This document shows, one piece after another, positions 22,551 through 35,157 of a DNA stretch of 64,000 nt (positions are counted from its first letter, which is position 1; each line of letters begins with the position of its first letter). This stretch comes from Nissolia schottii. Lineage: Eukaryota; Streptophyta; Magnoliopsida; Fabales; Fabaceae. The stretch is from the NCBI GenBank assembly GCA_003254905.1, contig QANU01057563.1, positions 72,860 through 136,859 of the forward strand, in the 5' to 3' direction. The notes under the pieces are model-generated. The model did no database searches. It was not told the origin of the DNA and worked only from the letters and a program-made list of their open reading frames with translations. A program made the position numbers and the translations under genes.

Positions 22551-25500
22551 TGTAAATTGACATGGCCTGAGTGTGATGAGAGCTTGGAAGCTTGAATGTT
22601 GAGAGAGAAATGAAAAACGAAAATAGGAGAGAGCTTGAGTTGTTGAGAAAATGCTTCATCAATTCAATCAGTTCTAAATTATTTTAGTACACTGGTTTAT
22701 ATACAAACATGCTTGTACAACAAGTTAGAAAACTAACTAACAAAATCAGTAACTAACTAACTAACAGACTTAAGGCTCAGTGGTGGATGAGATGTCCAGG
22801 GAATATTGTGTATGTTGATTAGAAAAAATGGAATATGACAGTGCATGAAAGATAGGAAGCCTCACTGAGGATAATGATGCTAGAGCAAGAATGCTAGAAG
22901 GAACTATGGTGTAGTGAAAATCTTGCAGATAGGTGGGAGGTCATGTTTCTCTTTGGGATCTTCTAAGGGAGTGAGGTGCTATTGAGGGTATTGCATTCTG
23001 TTCTAGTAACTGTTCTATACGCAATGTTTCTGGCTTTAGTTGTGATTGGGGTAAGGCAGTGGCTAGGATGGTTGAGTTTGTGTAATGATTTGGTATATCA
23101 TGGTACAAGGAATCTAATGGTGTGAGATGAGGCTTCTGAGAAGTTATTGGTGTTGATGCAACAATTTCATGAAATGGAAAGTAATATTCATGAAATAAAA
23201 CATTTCTAGAAAGAAAAATTTCCTTACTATTCAGATCAAGTAACAGGAATCCTTTGACTCCTATTTTAAATCCAAGGAATATGCATTTCCTTTCTCTTGG
23301 ATCTAACTTGGTTCAATGAGAGCTCAAGGTAGAAGGAAAAGCTAGGCACCCAAATACCTTAAGATGAGACAAGTTAGGTAGGGTATGAAATAAGCATTCA
23401 AATGGAGGTTTTTGTTTTAAGAAAACAATAGGCAATTTGTTGATTAGATGTACAACATGTGTAACTGCCAAAAGTCAAAATACTCCAGGAAGGTTAAATT
23501 GAAAAATAAGAGCTCTTGGCATTCTTAGAATATGTTGGTGTTTTCTTTCCACTATCTCATTCTACTGTAGTGTCTCTACACAGCTGGTTTGATACATAAT
23601 TCCTTGGGAAGAATAAAAAAAAAGTAGGTTGAATTCAACACCATTATCCGTCCTAATGCATTTGATGGTAACATTGTGTTGTGTGCTAATTTATTGTACA
23701 AAATGTTGCACTAACAAACCAGTTTTAGACTTTGTTTTCATAAAGAAAATCCAAGTGAACCTAGTTTTGTCATTAACAATAGTTAGGAAGTACTTATGTC
23801 CTCCTATTGAAGGAACGCTAATTGGTCCCCAAATGTCCATATGAACAAGATCAAAAGCATTCAAAGACATAGTATTGCTATAAGAAACATTAATCTTTTC
23901 TGTATTGCCAAATGGCATGTATCGCATGGTACATTAGCTTTATTACAAGTAATGTAACTAATTTTTTTTGCATAACACCTAGCTTTTCAAAGGATGGATG
24001 TTCTAGTCTAAGATGCCAAAGGCTTATTTGAGAATGAGAAATTGTGTTTACTGAATGATCTTGAGGAAGCACTTGAGCTACAGCTTTCAATGCATATAGG
24101 CCATTCTTAACACTAGCTACTCCAATCCTCTTCATCAAATGAGTATCCTGAATCTCACATGTAGAGTCAGAAAAAGAGACTATGCATGAAAGGGATGCTG
24201 TTAGCTTTGAAACAGAAATTAAATTGAAAGAAAAGCTAGGCACAAAATGCACATTTGTCAGGTATAGGTCACTAGAAAACAGGATAATCCCTGATATGTT
24301 GGTAGAGGTCTCACTACCATTAGGAAACCTAATTCTAACAAGTTTTATCTTATGATATGAATGAAATGTAGTGAGGGAATGGAATACATGAGCACTAGCT
24401 CCTGTATCTAATATCCAGGCATCATAATTTATGCTTTCACAAGAAAGAACATAATAGATACCTGAGGATGTTGCAGCAGGTTCTTGTAGGGTGATCTGAT
24501 TAGCTATAGGTTGAGAAACTTGTCCTTCGTGATGTTGCAACAATGTAATTAAGGCCCGATATTGCTCAAGAGTGAAAGGCATACATGGATTAGCACCTTG
24601 ATCCCTTTGTGAGGAATGAGAAACAATGCTATTAGTTTCATCAGAATCATCAGCACCCACTTCTCATAATTTCTAGATCCAATGATTTTACTAACCAAGA
24701 AACCACAAACGTATTACATCTATCGCAGGCATGGAAGGTTGGATGATTTTTTGCAGGCATGGAAAGTTGGATGCCATCAACAAACTGAAGCTTATTCTTA
24801 GCTTTAAGAGCTAATCTCACGGAGTAGATCCAAGAGTGACAATTCTTTCTGGTAGGAATGATAGCAGCGATTGAAGAACTTGGACTCTCACCAAGATGTA
24901 AAAAGAAACAACTATTTAGATCTTGAATTGAGTTCGATATTGGAGGTACATTGTAATGTTGATTCACCACCACAAGGTTCTCAATTTGTTCAGCCATGAT
25001 TAACCAGACAAAAGAAGAAAGAATTGACAAACAAATATTGACAGATCAAATATCACAGATCAAAGATCACAGATCAAGAATCAGCAAGGATTTGCAATTT
25101 CTGATAATTCACCTTTTGAAAAATCTACAATAGATAGGGACTGGAGATCTCGCAGTGAAACACACTTCCAATTCAGGGAAACCTCAAGGAATTTTCTCAA
25201 TTGCAGTGAGCAAGATTGAGATCCGAGATTTTGCAAAAGGAAATGGCAGAAAAAAATGAACAAATCACTGAAGAACATTTTACGACTGACATGAAACTTC
25301 AAAGATTTAGCAACAGAACGATCAAGGAACGGAAGATTGATTGATCGGCTCGATCAATTGAAGAGTTAGCAGAGTACGCAACAGAGCTCTGCAGAGTTCT
25401 CACAAAGAGAGCTCTGATACCATGTAAATTGACATGGCCAAATTGTGATGAGAGCTTGGAAGCTTGAATGTTGAGAGAGAAACAAAAAACGAAAATAGAA

Positions 25501-25728
25501 GAGAGCTTGAGTTGCTGAGAAAATGCTTCATCAATTCAATCAGTTCTGAATTGTTTTAGTACACTGGTTTATATACAAACTAACACCATGGTTGCATAGC
25601 AAGTTAGAAAACTAACAAACAAAATTAGTAACTAACTAACAGACTTATAACTAATCTGATTACTTGTTTAACAAGTAATGTTAGTGTTACTAATTTAACT
25701 AACTATTAATAATATATCTTATAACATT
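22551..25728 (-). mobile_element. Ty1/copia fossil 1 (broken)
   Basis: LTR copies start at 22551 (3' LTR) and 25423 (5' LTR, to about 25723-25728); both begin TGTAAATTGACATGGCC on the plus strand. The 5' LTR is followed, on the minus strand, by the primer site TGGTATCAGAGC. Parts seen on the minus strand in order: gag start (about 24650-25000; KNCHSWIYSVRLALKAKNKL, typical of copia gag), protease/pre-integrase region (23890-24660; ILDTGASAHV protease motif, WHLRLEHPSFEKL) and the start of integrase (23691-23927; FDLVHMDIWGPI). ACATT flanks both ends and may be the duplication. The element has many breaks and is old. Confidence 0.8.
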
Positions 25729-25949
25729 TTTATTTGATCAACGATTGCACTAAAGCAAAAGACTCATGTTTGAGTTTTCAGTTCTTAATAAAGACCAACT
25801 AAAACAAGTTCCTTTGATTCTTCCCCTTCAATCCGAAAATGAAACATCCATCAGCTCTTTCTTGATTAGCATAATAACCACATGACTTATCTTTTAATTC
25901 CTTCGGGTCTCGTACAATTTAACATTAAATTAAAAGTATTATGGTCTAA

Positions 25950-26132
25950 CCAACGGAGGTTGGTCCAAGTGGTAAGCGGCTTAGTATTGCTTAAGCAAGG
26001 TCTCGAGTTCGAGACCTTGTGCACGTAATTATCCCCGCTGGGAGGCTCACCCGCCATAGCTAGGTGCGCGACCCCGGTTGACCTGGATTAGTCGAAGCTG
26101 AGCCTTAAATACCGGGCAGACTACTTAAAAAA
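25950..26132 (+). mobile_element. tRNA-derived SINE, young-looking
   Basis: It starts CCAACGGAGGTTGGTCC, with an A box (TGGTCCAAGTGG), a B box (GAGTTCGAGACC) about 40 bases later, a tRNA-unrelated body (GCTCACCCGCCATAGC) and a terminal A run. A perfect 18-bp target duplication AAAAGTATTATGGTCTAA lies on both sides (25932-25949 and 26133-26150), indicating a recent insertion. The A and B boxes would form an internal RNA polymerase III promoter. It is the same family as 7448-7629. Confidence 0.95.
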
Positions 26133-26150
26133 AAAAGTATTATGGTCTAA

Positions 26151-26502
26151 ACACGCCTTAAAGGTCTTTCAAAAGTACAAGCCAAATTTCGCCATTTCAA
26201 TTGACTCAAGGAATGATAAAATGGATTCTCGGTGTCTTTATAAAGATTGTTACCCAATGGTACATTCCGTAAACCAAATTTAGCACTAATCAGACACTTG
26301 AAACTCAATGTATGACAAATTTACTAGTACAGTACACATAAGCCAATTCATTCAATCAATCTAATGATAGAAATGAACTCGGGAATAAAAATATGAAAAA
26401 TGTTTTTTTTATATCTATTAAAATATGAGATACTGTATAGATATCTATATATTCATTGTTAAATGAATTTTTTTTTGAAATACAAACCTAATAATTAATC
26501 GA
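26151..26502. other. AT-rich intergenic DNA
   Basis: Nothing recognised. Confidence 0.5.
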
Positions 26503-29100
26503 AAACACTACGTGTACACCACAAAATCATACACTCGTACATACACCACTATTTTATACAGTTTAATACGGAATACACTATATTTTTCGTATATAGAAAC
26601 CACGCACTCCCATGCGACGCTTTCTCGATGTAATCGCACCCATACGTGATTCTCTCCACCATATCTCAACCAAGTCATTCTTAACCACCACAGAACCAAA
26701 ATCGCGAGCTCGTTTCAACCAATAGCAGCATCAAAATCGAAAGAACCTCCACAATCTAACGTTGATAATCATAATTGTAATTTGTTGTTGATCGAAAATG
26801 GCGCTGAAAGAAACCTTGGTAATTGTTCTGCCTTTTTTATGTTGATTTCGATGAAGAGTGTTCTTCCTTACGTTTGTGTGAAATTCTAGTGTTCTGAAGC
26901 TTTATATGCTCTAATTTAAATTCATCAATGGCGAATATCACAGAAAATTGATTGTACAAACTTTAAATGGACACATGCACAAACATTAGATGTGCATGTA
27001 CACAAACATTATCAACAGACCATAGGTTCTGTCTTTTTGGGGGAAGAGGATGTGCATTTTGCCACATTCTCAACCTTTCAACAATTAATGCATAAACAAA
27101 TATAATTATTTTGACACAAACTTTTTATATATTCTCATGAATAAACACTACTTGATGTGTTGTGTATAATGTATTATAAAGATTCTGATGTATTATAAAG
27201 TGCACAAACTTTAAACGGGCAAATGCACAAACATTATATCATGTTGTGCATAAACATTGTCCACAGGCCACAGGCACCGTCCCTGTTGCTTATGTGTTGT
27301 GCATAATGTATTATAAAGATTTCTCAACCTTTCAACAATTAATGCATAAACATTATATATATTTTGACGCAAACTTTTTATATATTCTCATGAATAAACA
27401 CTATTCGATGTGTTGTGCATAATATATTATAAAGATTCTGATGTATTATAAAGTGCACAAACTTTAAACGGGCATATGCACAGACATTATATCATGTTGT
27501 GCATAAACATTGTCCACAGGCCACAGGCACCGTCCCTGTTGCTTATGTGTTGTGCATAATGTATTATAAAGATTTCTCAACCTTTCAACAATTAATGCAT
27601 AAACATTATATATATTTTGACGCAAACTTTTTATATATTCTCATGAATAAACACTATTCGATGTGTTGTGCATAATATATTATAAAGATTCTGATGTATT
27701 ATAAAGTGCACAAACTTTAAACGGGCATATGCACAGACATTATATCATGTTGTGCATAAACATTGTCCACAGGCCACAGGCACCGTCCCTGTTGCTTATG
27801 TGTTGTGCATAATGTATTATAAAGATTTCTCAACCTTTCAACAATTAATGCATAAACATTATATATATTTTGACGCAAACTTTTTATATATTCTCATGAA
27901 TAAACACTATTCGATGTGTTGTGCATAATATATTATAAAGATTCTGATGTATTATAAAGTGCACAAACTTTAAACGGGCATATGCACAGACATTATATCA
28001 TGTTGTGCACAAACATTGTCCACAGGCCACAGTCCCTGTTGCTTATGTGTTGTGCATAATGTATTATAAAGATTTCTCAACCTTTCAACATTTAATGCAT
28101 AAACATTATAAATATTTTGACACTAACTTTTTATATATTCTCATGAATAAACACTACTTGATGTGTTGTGCATAATGTATTATAAAGATTTGATGTATTA
28201 TACAGTGCACAAACTTTAAACGGGCATATGCACAAACATTATATCATGTTATGCACAAACATTATCCTATTTTGTATGTACAGGGGGGTAGTGTTTTTCT
28301 TAGTGGAGGATTCAACATATTTGGCTGCACAAACTTTATATCTCCTATGGCACAAACATTAGGGTCACTATAACACAAACTTTGTATATACTAATGTGCA
28401 ATCACGATGTATCAAAACAAAAGAACGAAACAAGGATTATTTTGCAGGATCTTTCATGGACATTTTACTCAAATTGAATGGACAAATTCTATAACAATTA
28501 GCTTAGATAAACTAAGTTGCATAAACCCTAAACCCTAAACCAAAAACCATAACTGGTTTGCACATCTTTTCCTTGAACAGATTCATCTCATCATTATCAT
28601 AGGTTACATTAATTTCAGTATGTGCTTCTTCCATAACAACTACACTATATGCTTCTCCGAGAACCTTCTTGTTGGTGTGGAAGTAGAGTGTCATGCAGGA
28701 GTAGTACACCAATAGTATTTGATCAGACAATGCACAAACATTACAGCAACATATACACAAATTTTACATGACATCGTGCACAAACTTTGAACTTGTGTTG
28801 GATTGTGTGAAGCATATTTGCAGGCGTGACTAGCAACAGATGTCCCTTCGAGTGATTGTGGAGGAGCCATTTTCTATAGCAATGAACAATTAACATCACC
28901 AATTTAATTCAAAAGCTTTTACTAACGCTCATATACAGTATAATGCATAAACTTTACATATATGTATATTACTTAATGTATAGTAAAATAATAGTGCAGA
29001 ATATGATGTCTGATTAGGGCGCACAAACATTATATGACATTTTCCACAAATATTAGATGACATTGTGCACAAACATTAAGTATCGTTTACAACACTGATG
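26503..29100. repeat. Repeat-rich block with TIR-like starts and dispersed TGCACAAAC(A/T)TT motif
   Basis: The block begins GAAAACACTACGTGTACACC, then ATCATACACTCGTACATACA, close to the terminal repeat of the small element at 1081-1312. Near 28283-28303 the inverse text GGGGGGTAGTGTTTTTC reads back as GAAAAACACTACCCCCC, a possible other end. Throughout, to about 29070, the short motif TGCACAAACATTA or GCACAAACTTT recurs dozens of times. A segment at 26700-26835 (ATGGCGCTGAAAGAAACCTT followed by GTAATT) looks like the start of an exon with a splice donor, but no protein could be followed. Confidence 0.5.
26957..28283 (+). repeat. 253-bp tandem repeat array (about five copies)
   Basis: The landmark CCACAGGCCACAG occurs at 27261, 27514, 27767 and 28020, each exactly 253 bases apart, with diverged partial units before and after. 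The three middle units are almost letter-for-letter identical and the edge units are degraded, as expected for recent unequal exchange. Each unit contains several TGCACAAAC(A/T)TT or GCATAAACATTA motifs, three copies of TGTATTATAAAG-type sequence and TTTTTATATATTCTCATG. There is no coding frame. Confidence 0.93.
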
Positions 29101-29640
29101 TAGTTCACAACATTTTACACAATGCTTTGTGTTTCCACTAAACCCATACACGCTTACATTCATCAACAAATTTAATTCAAAAGCATGAAAGGTGAACTCA
29201 GCTTCGATACACTTACTAGCATTTGTTTTCTTTGTGATTGCTGCTACATATTTGTGCAGTGAGCACGATGTATTTGCTGAAGAGAGACGAGGGTGAAGAG
29301 AGATCGACTAGAGCTGATGAGAGGGATGAGAGATCGAAGAGAGGAACGAGACTTTATTGTAGTGCAATCCTTACTTCCTAGGCAAAGAAGAAGAAGTTTG
29401 AAGGTCACGCGTGTGTGGGACGCTTTAGTGAGTCAAAGTGGGAGAGGGAGGTTAGCGGGTGATTATTTTTAGGGGAGTAACATAATCTTAAAAATATTAA
29501 ATTTAAATTTTGTAAAGTGAGAGTTTACTTTAAAAGATAAAATAAAAAAATTATTCTTAAATTTATAAATAATTGACAATTTATTGATAAAAAAATCCCA
29601 TTTTATCTTTTAAAATAAACTCTCCCTTCAAAGAATCTCA
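29101..29640. other. Upstream region of the bHLH gene
   Basis: Contains purine-rich sequence (29280-29400, GAGAGATCGA repeats) and AT-rich DNA. No core promoter element could be assigned with confidence. Confidence 0.4.
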
Positions 29641-29789
29641 GACGAAAAATATTACTACCCCTAGACACTCATATCATGTCTTGTCCAACTCGTCTTCGTT
29701 CAGACCACTCAGGTCAGAATTCCCCCTTTTCTCTTTCTTCATCCACACACACACAAAACCCAAAACAACATTCAAGAAATCCTGCAAAG

Positions 29790-29790
<1 letters not shown>

Positions 29791-29820
<30 letters not shown>
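29791..29820 (+). repeat. (CT)15 microsatellite in the 5' leader of the bHLH gene
   Basis: Fifteen uninterrupted CT units ending six bases before the ATG at 29827. Pyrimidine tracts of this kind are common near plant transcription starts; a regulatory role is only an inference. Confidence 0.9.
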
Positions 29821-29821
<1 letters not shown>

Positions 29822-29826
29822 ACAGC

Positions 29827-32800
29827 ATGGAGGAGGACTCATGGGAAAATTGGCTCTCTCATTTGGTAATTAATTGCTTCCATCTTAGTATAATATATAT
29901 GTATATATAATATATTATTAATTGCTACGCCCTACATAGCACTTACATAAATTACATTATCCATAATTATTGATCAATTGTTAATTTGGAGTTTTATTTA
30001 ATTTATTTTTATTTGACATTTTGTGTGAAATTAAGGGAATGAGTGCTGGAAGCAGCTTATCCTTTGGAGAGGCCATAAGCTTCCATGATGATGACACCTC
30101 CAACAACAACAATAATAATATTCCTGAGAGGCCCTCCAAAAGGGGTCTTGAAATAAATAATAATGAGTTATTGGAGTTAGATCATGATGATCAGAAGAAG
30201 ACAGGAGGAGGAAGAAAGAAGGGAAGAAGCTCTTCGGAACACATAATGTCGGAGAGGAAAAGGAGGCAGGAAATGGCTGAAAGGTTCATAGCACTCTCTG
30301 CTACCATCCCTGGCTTGAAGAAGGTACCACTTCTATTATTTTCAATTTATTAGATATAAAAATTTCACCTTTTCAATGTTATGTTATTTTTTTTAATTAG
30401 TATTATTTGGACCACACAAAAAGGCATATATACTTTATCACCCTTTTCACAATATATTATGGAGTCTATCATATACACAGTGGATCTAATGTTAAGTTGT
30501 GAGAATGATGACAAGATATTTACACATTTTTTAGTAGTACAAATAATATTTTTTGTTTTAAGTTCTCAGAGGAACTTTTGGATAGACATGTGCTTGAGAA
30601 TTTTTATTTAATCTCACACAAAAAAAAGTTAGCGAGATTCATAAACATATATTCAATAATGTTTGTAGGGTTTACATTTTTGTAGGTGCATAAATGAAAA
30701 TTTGAAAGCACACACCTATTCAAGAATTCTTCTTAAATAAGTCATAGGATATTGGTTAGCGAAACTAATTTTTTTATTGTCATACCACTTAATTATTGTA
30801 GATATATAGAGCACAATATAGTTTTAATGATGAAAAATGATACTTTTACATACAAAAAATGTAGATACTTTGGTAATTTTCTCACAAGACATCATGGGTC
30901 TATTCTCTTTTGTCTATTTTAAGTGTCACTTTGACTAAATGTGCAAACACTAAGAAATCTAAAATCAATAGTGATTTAAAGAGTAAATTTACTAAAGTAT
31001 TCTTATTTAATTTGGTTAAAATATTTCATAATGAAAAGAGATAATAAAATAATATTGAAAATTTACTATTTTCAAAACTAATAAATTAGAGGTATAATTG
31101 TAAACATAACAATAAATTTGTTCTTAAGTAGTGAGAATGATAAATAATTAGGACAATATTTTTTTTGTCAAAGTGACATTTAAAATGGATCAAAGATAGT
31201 ACTATATATATTATAGGCTCTATGATATGTTGTGAGAGAATGATCACAATTGACAAGATGTTGACACCTTATTGTAAGTGTAAATAGCACAACTATTTAC
31301 TTTATTCGTTCTGTTTTAACCGACTAAAACCAAATACTATGTATACCAAGATGAACAAAAAAATATCTTGATAAATATATAAAATAGTATGAGTTGATAA
31401 AATTATCTCAGTATAAAAAATAAATTTTTATTTTTAATACAATTATATTACTTTCTTCACATCTATTATACTAATAAATGTTTCACTATAATTAAGAGTA
31501 TGAATGAAAAAAATAATTACATTTAAATATTGTAAATAGATAAATATTTTAAAACTCTAAAAAATTAAAAAAATATATATACAGTTATAACATGACAGAA
31601 GCAATTAGAGGTGGGTATATGGGCTAATCTGCTCCGTTTAACTTGGTCCACAAAATAAATGGACTAACAATTATCTAAGCTCATGTCTGCACCGCATAGC
31701 TCGTGGGGTCTGCGGGTTGGCCCTGCATTATTTATTTTTGACATTTTTAAGTAGAATTTAAAAATTTAATCTTAATTTATGACAAAAAATTGAAACATAA
31801 CCAAAAACTTCATTCTCAATCATGACCAAAAGAAAATATCATGTTGATGGGACTTAAATGTTGAGTATTGTGTGACAAATGAATAAATAAGTAATGGATG
31901 AATTAAATAAATAAATAATTAAGTGATTGCAAATTTTGCATGTTAAGTCCGTTAAACTCACAAGTCACGTTAAACGGACTAAAAAGTTTGTATTTAAATG
32001 GATCAACGTCCTAATCTATGCAGACTGAGTAATCTCCAGAATTCATGTACCCACCACTGTACTAGAAGCAATAATAATTTAGTATTAATATATCTCAACC
32101 GGTGGGTGGGGGGCTGCGGTGTTGATTTATTAATACTGGCATATGGGCGGCATTAATTTGCTCATCTGATGTTGACATCTCAAAACCGAAAACCCATAGT
32201 CAATAAATAAAGAATTTAGTGCGGTTGGTAAGATTACATCGCTATTTACATGCATTTTGTTCCACGAAAATTTAATTTAGACCAACGTGAATTTAGTTCT
32301 TAAAAGATTATTGACATTAAATGTAGATCCTTAAAAATTGAAATAAGACATCATATTTGTCCTTATCAATTTATGACATCAAATAAAATTTTGAAAGTTA
32401 AAATGTAGGGTCAATTTAGTCTTTAAAAAAATATTGATCCCTTCTTTGGCGTTTGATTTCAATGCTTGCTCTTAATTATTGTTTTAAATCCTGTTTTTAT
32501 TAAATAACAATAATTGAGCCTTATCCTATTACGTTATGGATCAAGTGACGTTATAATATTCTATTAAGAATCATGTTTTCATATAGATCATTAACTTCTA
32601 ATTTTTTTCAACTAGTTTCTTCTATAATTTTTTTAGCTTTCTCCCCCTACTTATAGCTTTCAAAATGGAAATAAAAATAAAATAAATTTTAAGATTTTAA
32701 GGACCTATTTAATGTTAAATAACTTTTTGAAGAATTAACTTTGAGAAATTTATTTAATATATCAAGCAACTTTTAGGAACTAATTTGTTGCATTTTAACT

Positions 32801-35145
32801 TTAATTGACTTATTTAATTGAGTTCGAAAATCTTTAGCGACTAAATTAACCCAACATAAATTTTTCAATGATCAAAATGCATGTTTACTAAAATGATATT
32901 ACTTTTCATAAAAAGTTTCTTAAGGTACATCTTTAAAAGCGTTTGGTTCACGGAATCTACTATTTTCTCGAATCCATTTTAACTGTCACTTTAATCAATA
33001 TTTTTTGGTCTAAATTACCTGTCATTTTCACATTTTAAGTCAAAATTTATTGTTATGTTTACAATAGTATCCCTAATTTATTAGTCTTTAAAATAATTTT
33101 TCAATATTATATCTATCTCTCATTATGAACACTATAACCACATTAAATAAGAATATTTTAGTAAACGTACTCTTTAAATCATTCTTAATTTTATATTTCT
33201 TAATACCCGTGCATTTGACTAAAATGACACTTAAAATGGATCGGGTAGTAACATTCTTGAAAATCTGAGGATTCCATGTTACATTCTTGAAAATCTGAAC
33301 ATGGGAATCTAGGATTCCCATGTTTATTTGGCGGATTAATTTTTTTTTTTTAATCTCAGACATGCTGGATTCCCAAAAATGAAAACCACCCCATTTTCTA
33401 CCATGTTTAATCTCACATTTCACGTGGGAATGTTAGATTCTCATAAGATTGGAACATTTTGAAATGTAAAAATACTAAATTGTCCTCAAAATTTATATCC
33501 TTTACAATTGTCACAACTATCGGACAACCACTGCTGGCAGTCGAGTGACTGTCGGGTGACCATCGTTGACTGACTATCACCTGGCCACTGCAACTTACGC
33601 TGGACTACCATTGACTGGTGATAGACCATCGATGGCCAGTAACAGACCACCGCCATCAAACGATGGATTATCGTTAGACATTGATAGATCATTGTCAAAT
33701 TGCGCTGGACTATTGTCGGATCACCATCAAATGGCGTCGAACCATTGCCGACATACATCATTTTGTCAAGAGTATTTTTGGAAAAAAGAAGTATATCAAT
33801 TTTTCAAAAATGTTGCTAAGAATTCAATTTGTAACCAAACACCTTCAAAATGTTTAAAAATGCTTTCTCTAAAAATAGCATTGTTAAAAATAATGTCTCA
33901 AAAACTGAGAAAACATTTCGCGAACCAAACCCCTTCAAACATATCTCACATGCAAGCAACTTTTGGTATACTAATTATTTTATTTTTTGGCTTTATTATT
34001 GATTTGGGGCCAATGCACATGCCTAGATTGACAAGGCATCTGTGCTTCAAGAAGCAATCAATTATGTGAAACAACTACAAGAACGCATAGCATTGCTGGA
34101 AAAAGAGACCAACAACAACAACAAAATCACAAAAGCATTGATCATCAAGAAAGCACATCTTAATTGTGATGAAACAAACAACATTGGAGAAATTGAATTG
34201 GTCCCTGAAGTGGAAGCAAGAGGGTTAGGGAAGGAAGTGCTAATTAGGATCCATTGTGAGAAAAGGAAAGGGATCATGCTCGACCTATTGGCTCTGCTTG
34301 AGAATCACCATCTCTCTGTAGCATGTAGCAGCGTTTTGCCATTTGGGAACTCTGCTCTCAACATTATCATCACTGCTCAGGTAAGCATATACTATATATT
34401 ACATTAATGTATATTGTTCCATTTTCTCAAGCAAAAATATATATGATATGTTTAGTTTTAATATTTATCTTCTGTTTTCAGTTTGCTTATTATTTTTTCA
34501 CAAAAAAATTATAAGAAACAAGGAACTAATTAATTAAAAACAAAAAATAAAAACAGAACCAAACGCGATAGATTACAATTCAAATATACCATTCATTTTT
34601 TATTTTGGTATGATCAGGCCCAAAATATATTATTTATTTTGTCATAAGAATTAATCAGGAAACTTTGAGTTAGAATTATTTATTTTGTTGGGAGAGACTA
34701 CCCATTTAGGTGATCTTCAAGTCTTGAATGAGATTAATTGTCAACGGTAGATATCTCCTAAGCAATAAAAAACAAATCCTACACAAATTGACAATTCTAA
34801 AACCAAAATACTCAATTTTGGATTGGGGGGGGGGAATAATGAGGTAAAATGTCTTGACCAAATTTAGGATTTCAGATTTACAATTGGTTTTTATTGGTGT
34901 CCAAATTAATGTACTATTCTATTGTAGTAGTGTATAATCCAATTCGACACTAATTACGTATTTTTAATTTTTTTGGTTACTTAATTACGTATTTGTATGA
35001 TGTATATAGTTATTTGAACTTCTAAAATATTTCTAGAACTTTAATGCAGATGACAGAGGAATTCAACTTAACAGTTAATGATTTGGTGAAGACCTTGAAG
35101 CAGCATCTTATGATGCATATGACATGCAACTGTGGTCCATGCTAG
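29827..35145 (+). CDS. bHLH transcription factor, subgroup IVa (bHLH18/19/20/25-, NAI1-, TSAR-like)
   Basis: Four phase-0 exons: 29827-29865, 30036-30323, 34027-34380 and 35050-35145, with GT-AG introns throughout, giving 258 residues. Exon 1 encodes MEEDSWENWLSHL, the usual short acidic/Trp start of this subgroup. Exon 2 has an acidic, Asn-rich segment, a basic stretch (GGGRKKGR) and the basic region plus helix 1 (about residues 78-109). His82, Glu86 and Arg90 are the contacts that read E-box/G-box DNA. The intron after PGLKK is the conserved subgroup position. Exon 3 gives helix 2 (IDKASVLQEAINYVKQLQER) with a following leucine-rich dimerisation stretch and an ACT-like C-terminal domain (LIRIHCEKRKGIMLDLL), completed by exon 4, ending CNCGPC. 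Relatives are nuclear factors controlling ER bodies (NAI1), iron/jasmonate responses (bHLH18/19/20/25) or triterpene saponin synthesis (legume TSAR). At 258 residues it is shorter than the usual ~300-350, mainly before the basic region, and Ile replaces the usual Met at the start of helix 2. Probably functional; target pathway unknown. Confidence 0.88.
30899..31202. mobile_element. Stowaway-like MITE in bHLH intron 2
   Basis: Inverted ends: TTTTGTCTATTTTAAGTGTC ... GACATTTAAAATGGATCAAA. The ATTTTAAGTGTCACTTTGAC core is typical of plant Stowaway (Tc1/mariner) MITEs. AT-rich interior, no coding. Confidence 0.65.
31606..32064. mobile_element. hAT-like MITE in bHLH intron 2
   Basis: Starts TAGAGGTGGGTATATGGGC and ends (reverse complement) TAGTACAGTGGTGGGTACAT. 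The perfect 8-bp duplication GAAGCAAT flanks it (31598-31605 and 32065-32072), as made by hAT transposases. It is 459 bp with no transposase. A strand-symmetric CGTTTAAC/GTTAAACGG pair is present inside. Confidence 0.8.
32958..33250. mobile_element. Stowaway-like MITE in bHLH intron 2, second copy
   Basis: Starts TACTATTTTCTCGAATCCAT followed by TTTAACTGTCAC, and ends ATGACACTTAAAATGGATCG followed by GGTAGTA, giving inverted ends of about 30 bp. Same general family as 30899-31202 but in a diverged form. Confidence 0.65.
33500..33760. repeat. Degenerate short-period repeat block in bHLH intron 2
   Basis: Many imperfect copies of an ~11-base word (GACCATCG, GGACTATTG, GGATCACCATC), clearly different from the AT-rich surroundings. 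The open frames here on both strands are a by-product of the repeat. Confidence 0.5.
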
Positions 35146-35157
35146 TGTATCAATTGA

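Larger units (their letters stand above)
30324..34026 (+). other. Large intron 2 of the bHLH gene (3.7 kb)
   Basis: Bounded by AAG|GTACCA and GCCTAG|ATTGAC. It separates the two halves of the bHLH domain. The intron holds three MITEs and a degenerate tandem-like block, listed separately; the remainder is AT-rich with no gene seen. At 32940 (GCGTTTGGTTCACGG) and 33918-33931 (reverse of a GGTTTGGTTCGCG-type end) there may be ends of a further, larger MITE-like insertion that encloses the right-hand Stowaway-like copy. Confidence 0.8.

Noticed and set aside
25950-26132. Possible tRNA gene
   Set aside because: It has A and B boxes but an unrelated body, an A tail and target duplications; it is a SINE.
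26957-28283. Possible CRISPR-like array
   Set aside because: Units of 253 bp without spacers in plant DNA; an ordinary tandem repeat.
29681-29869. Plus-strand frame with a Ser-Leu run overlapping the bHLH start
   Set aside because: It is produced by the (CT)15 tract in another frame. The bHLH ATG at 29827 in the frame leading to MEEDSWENWLSHL and a splice donor is the better reading.
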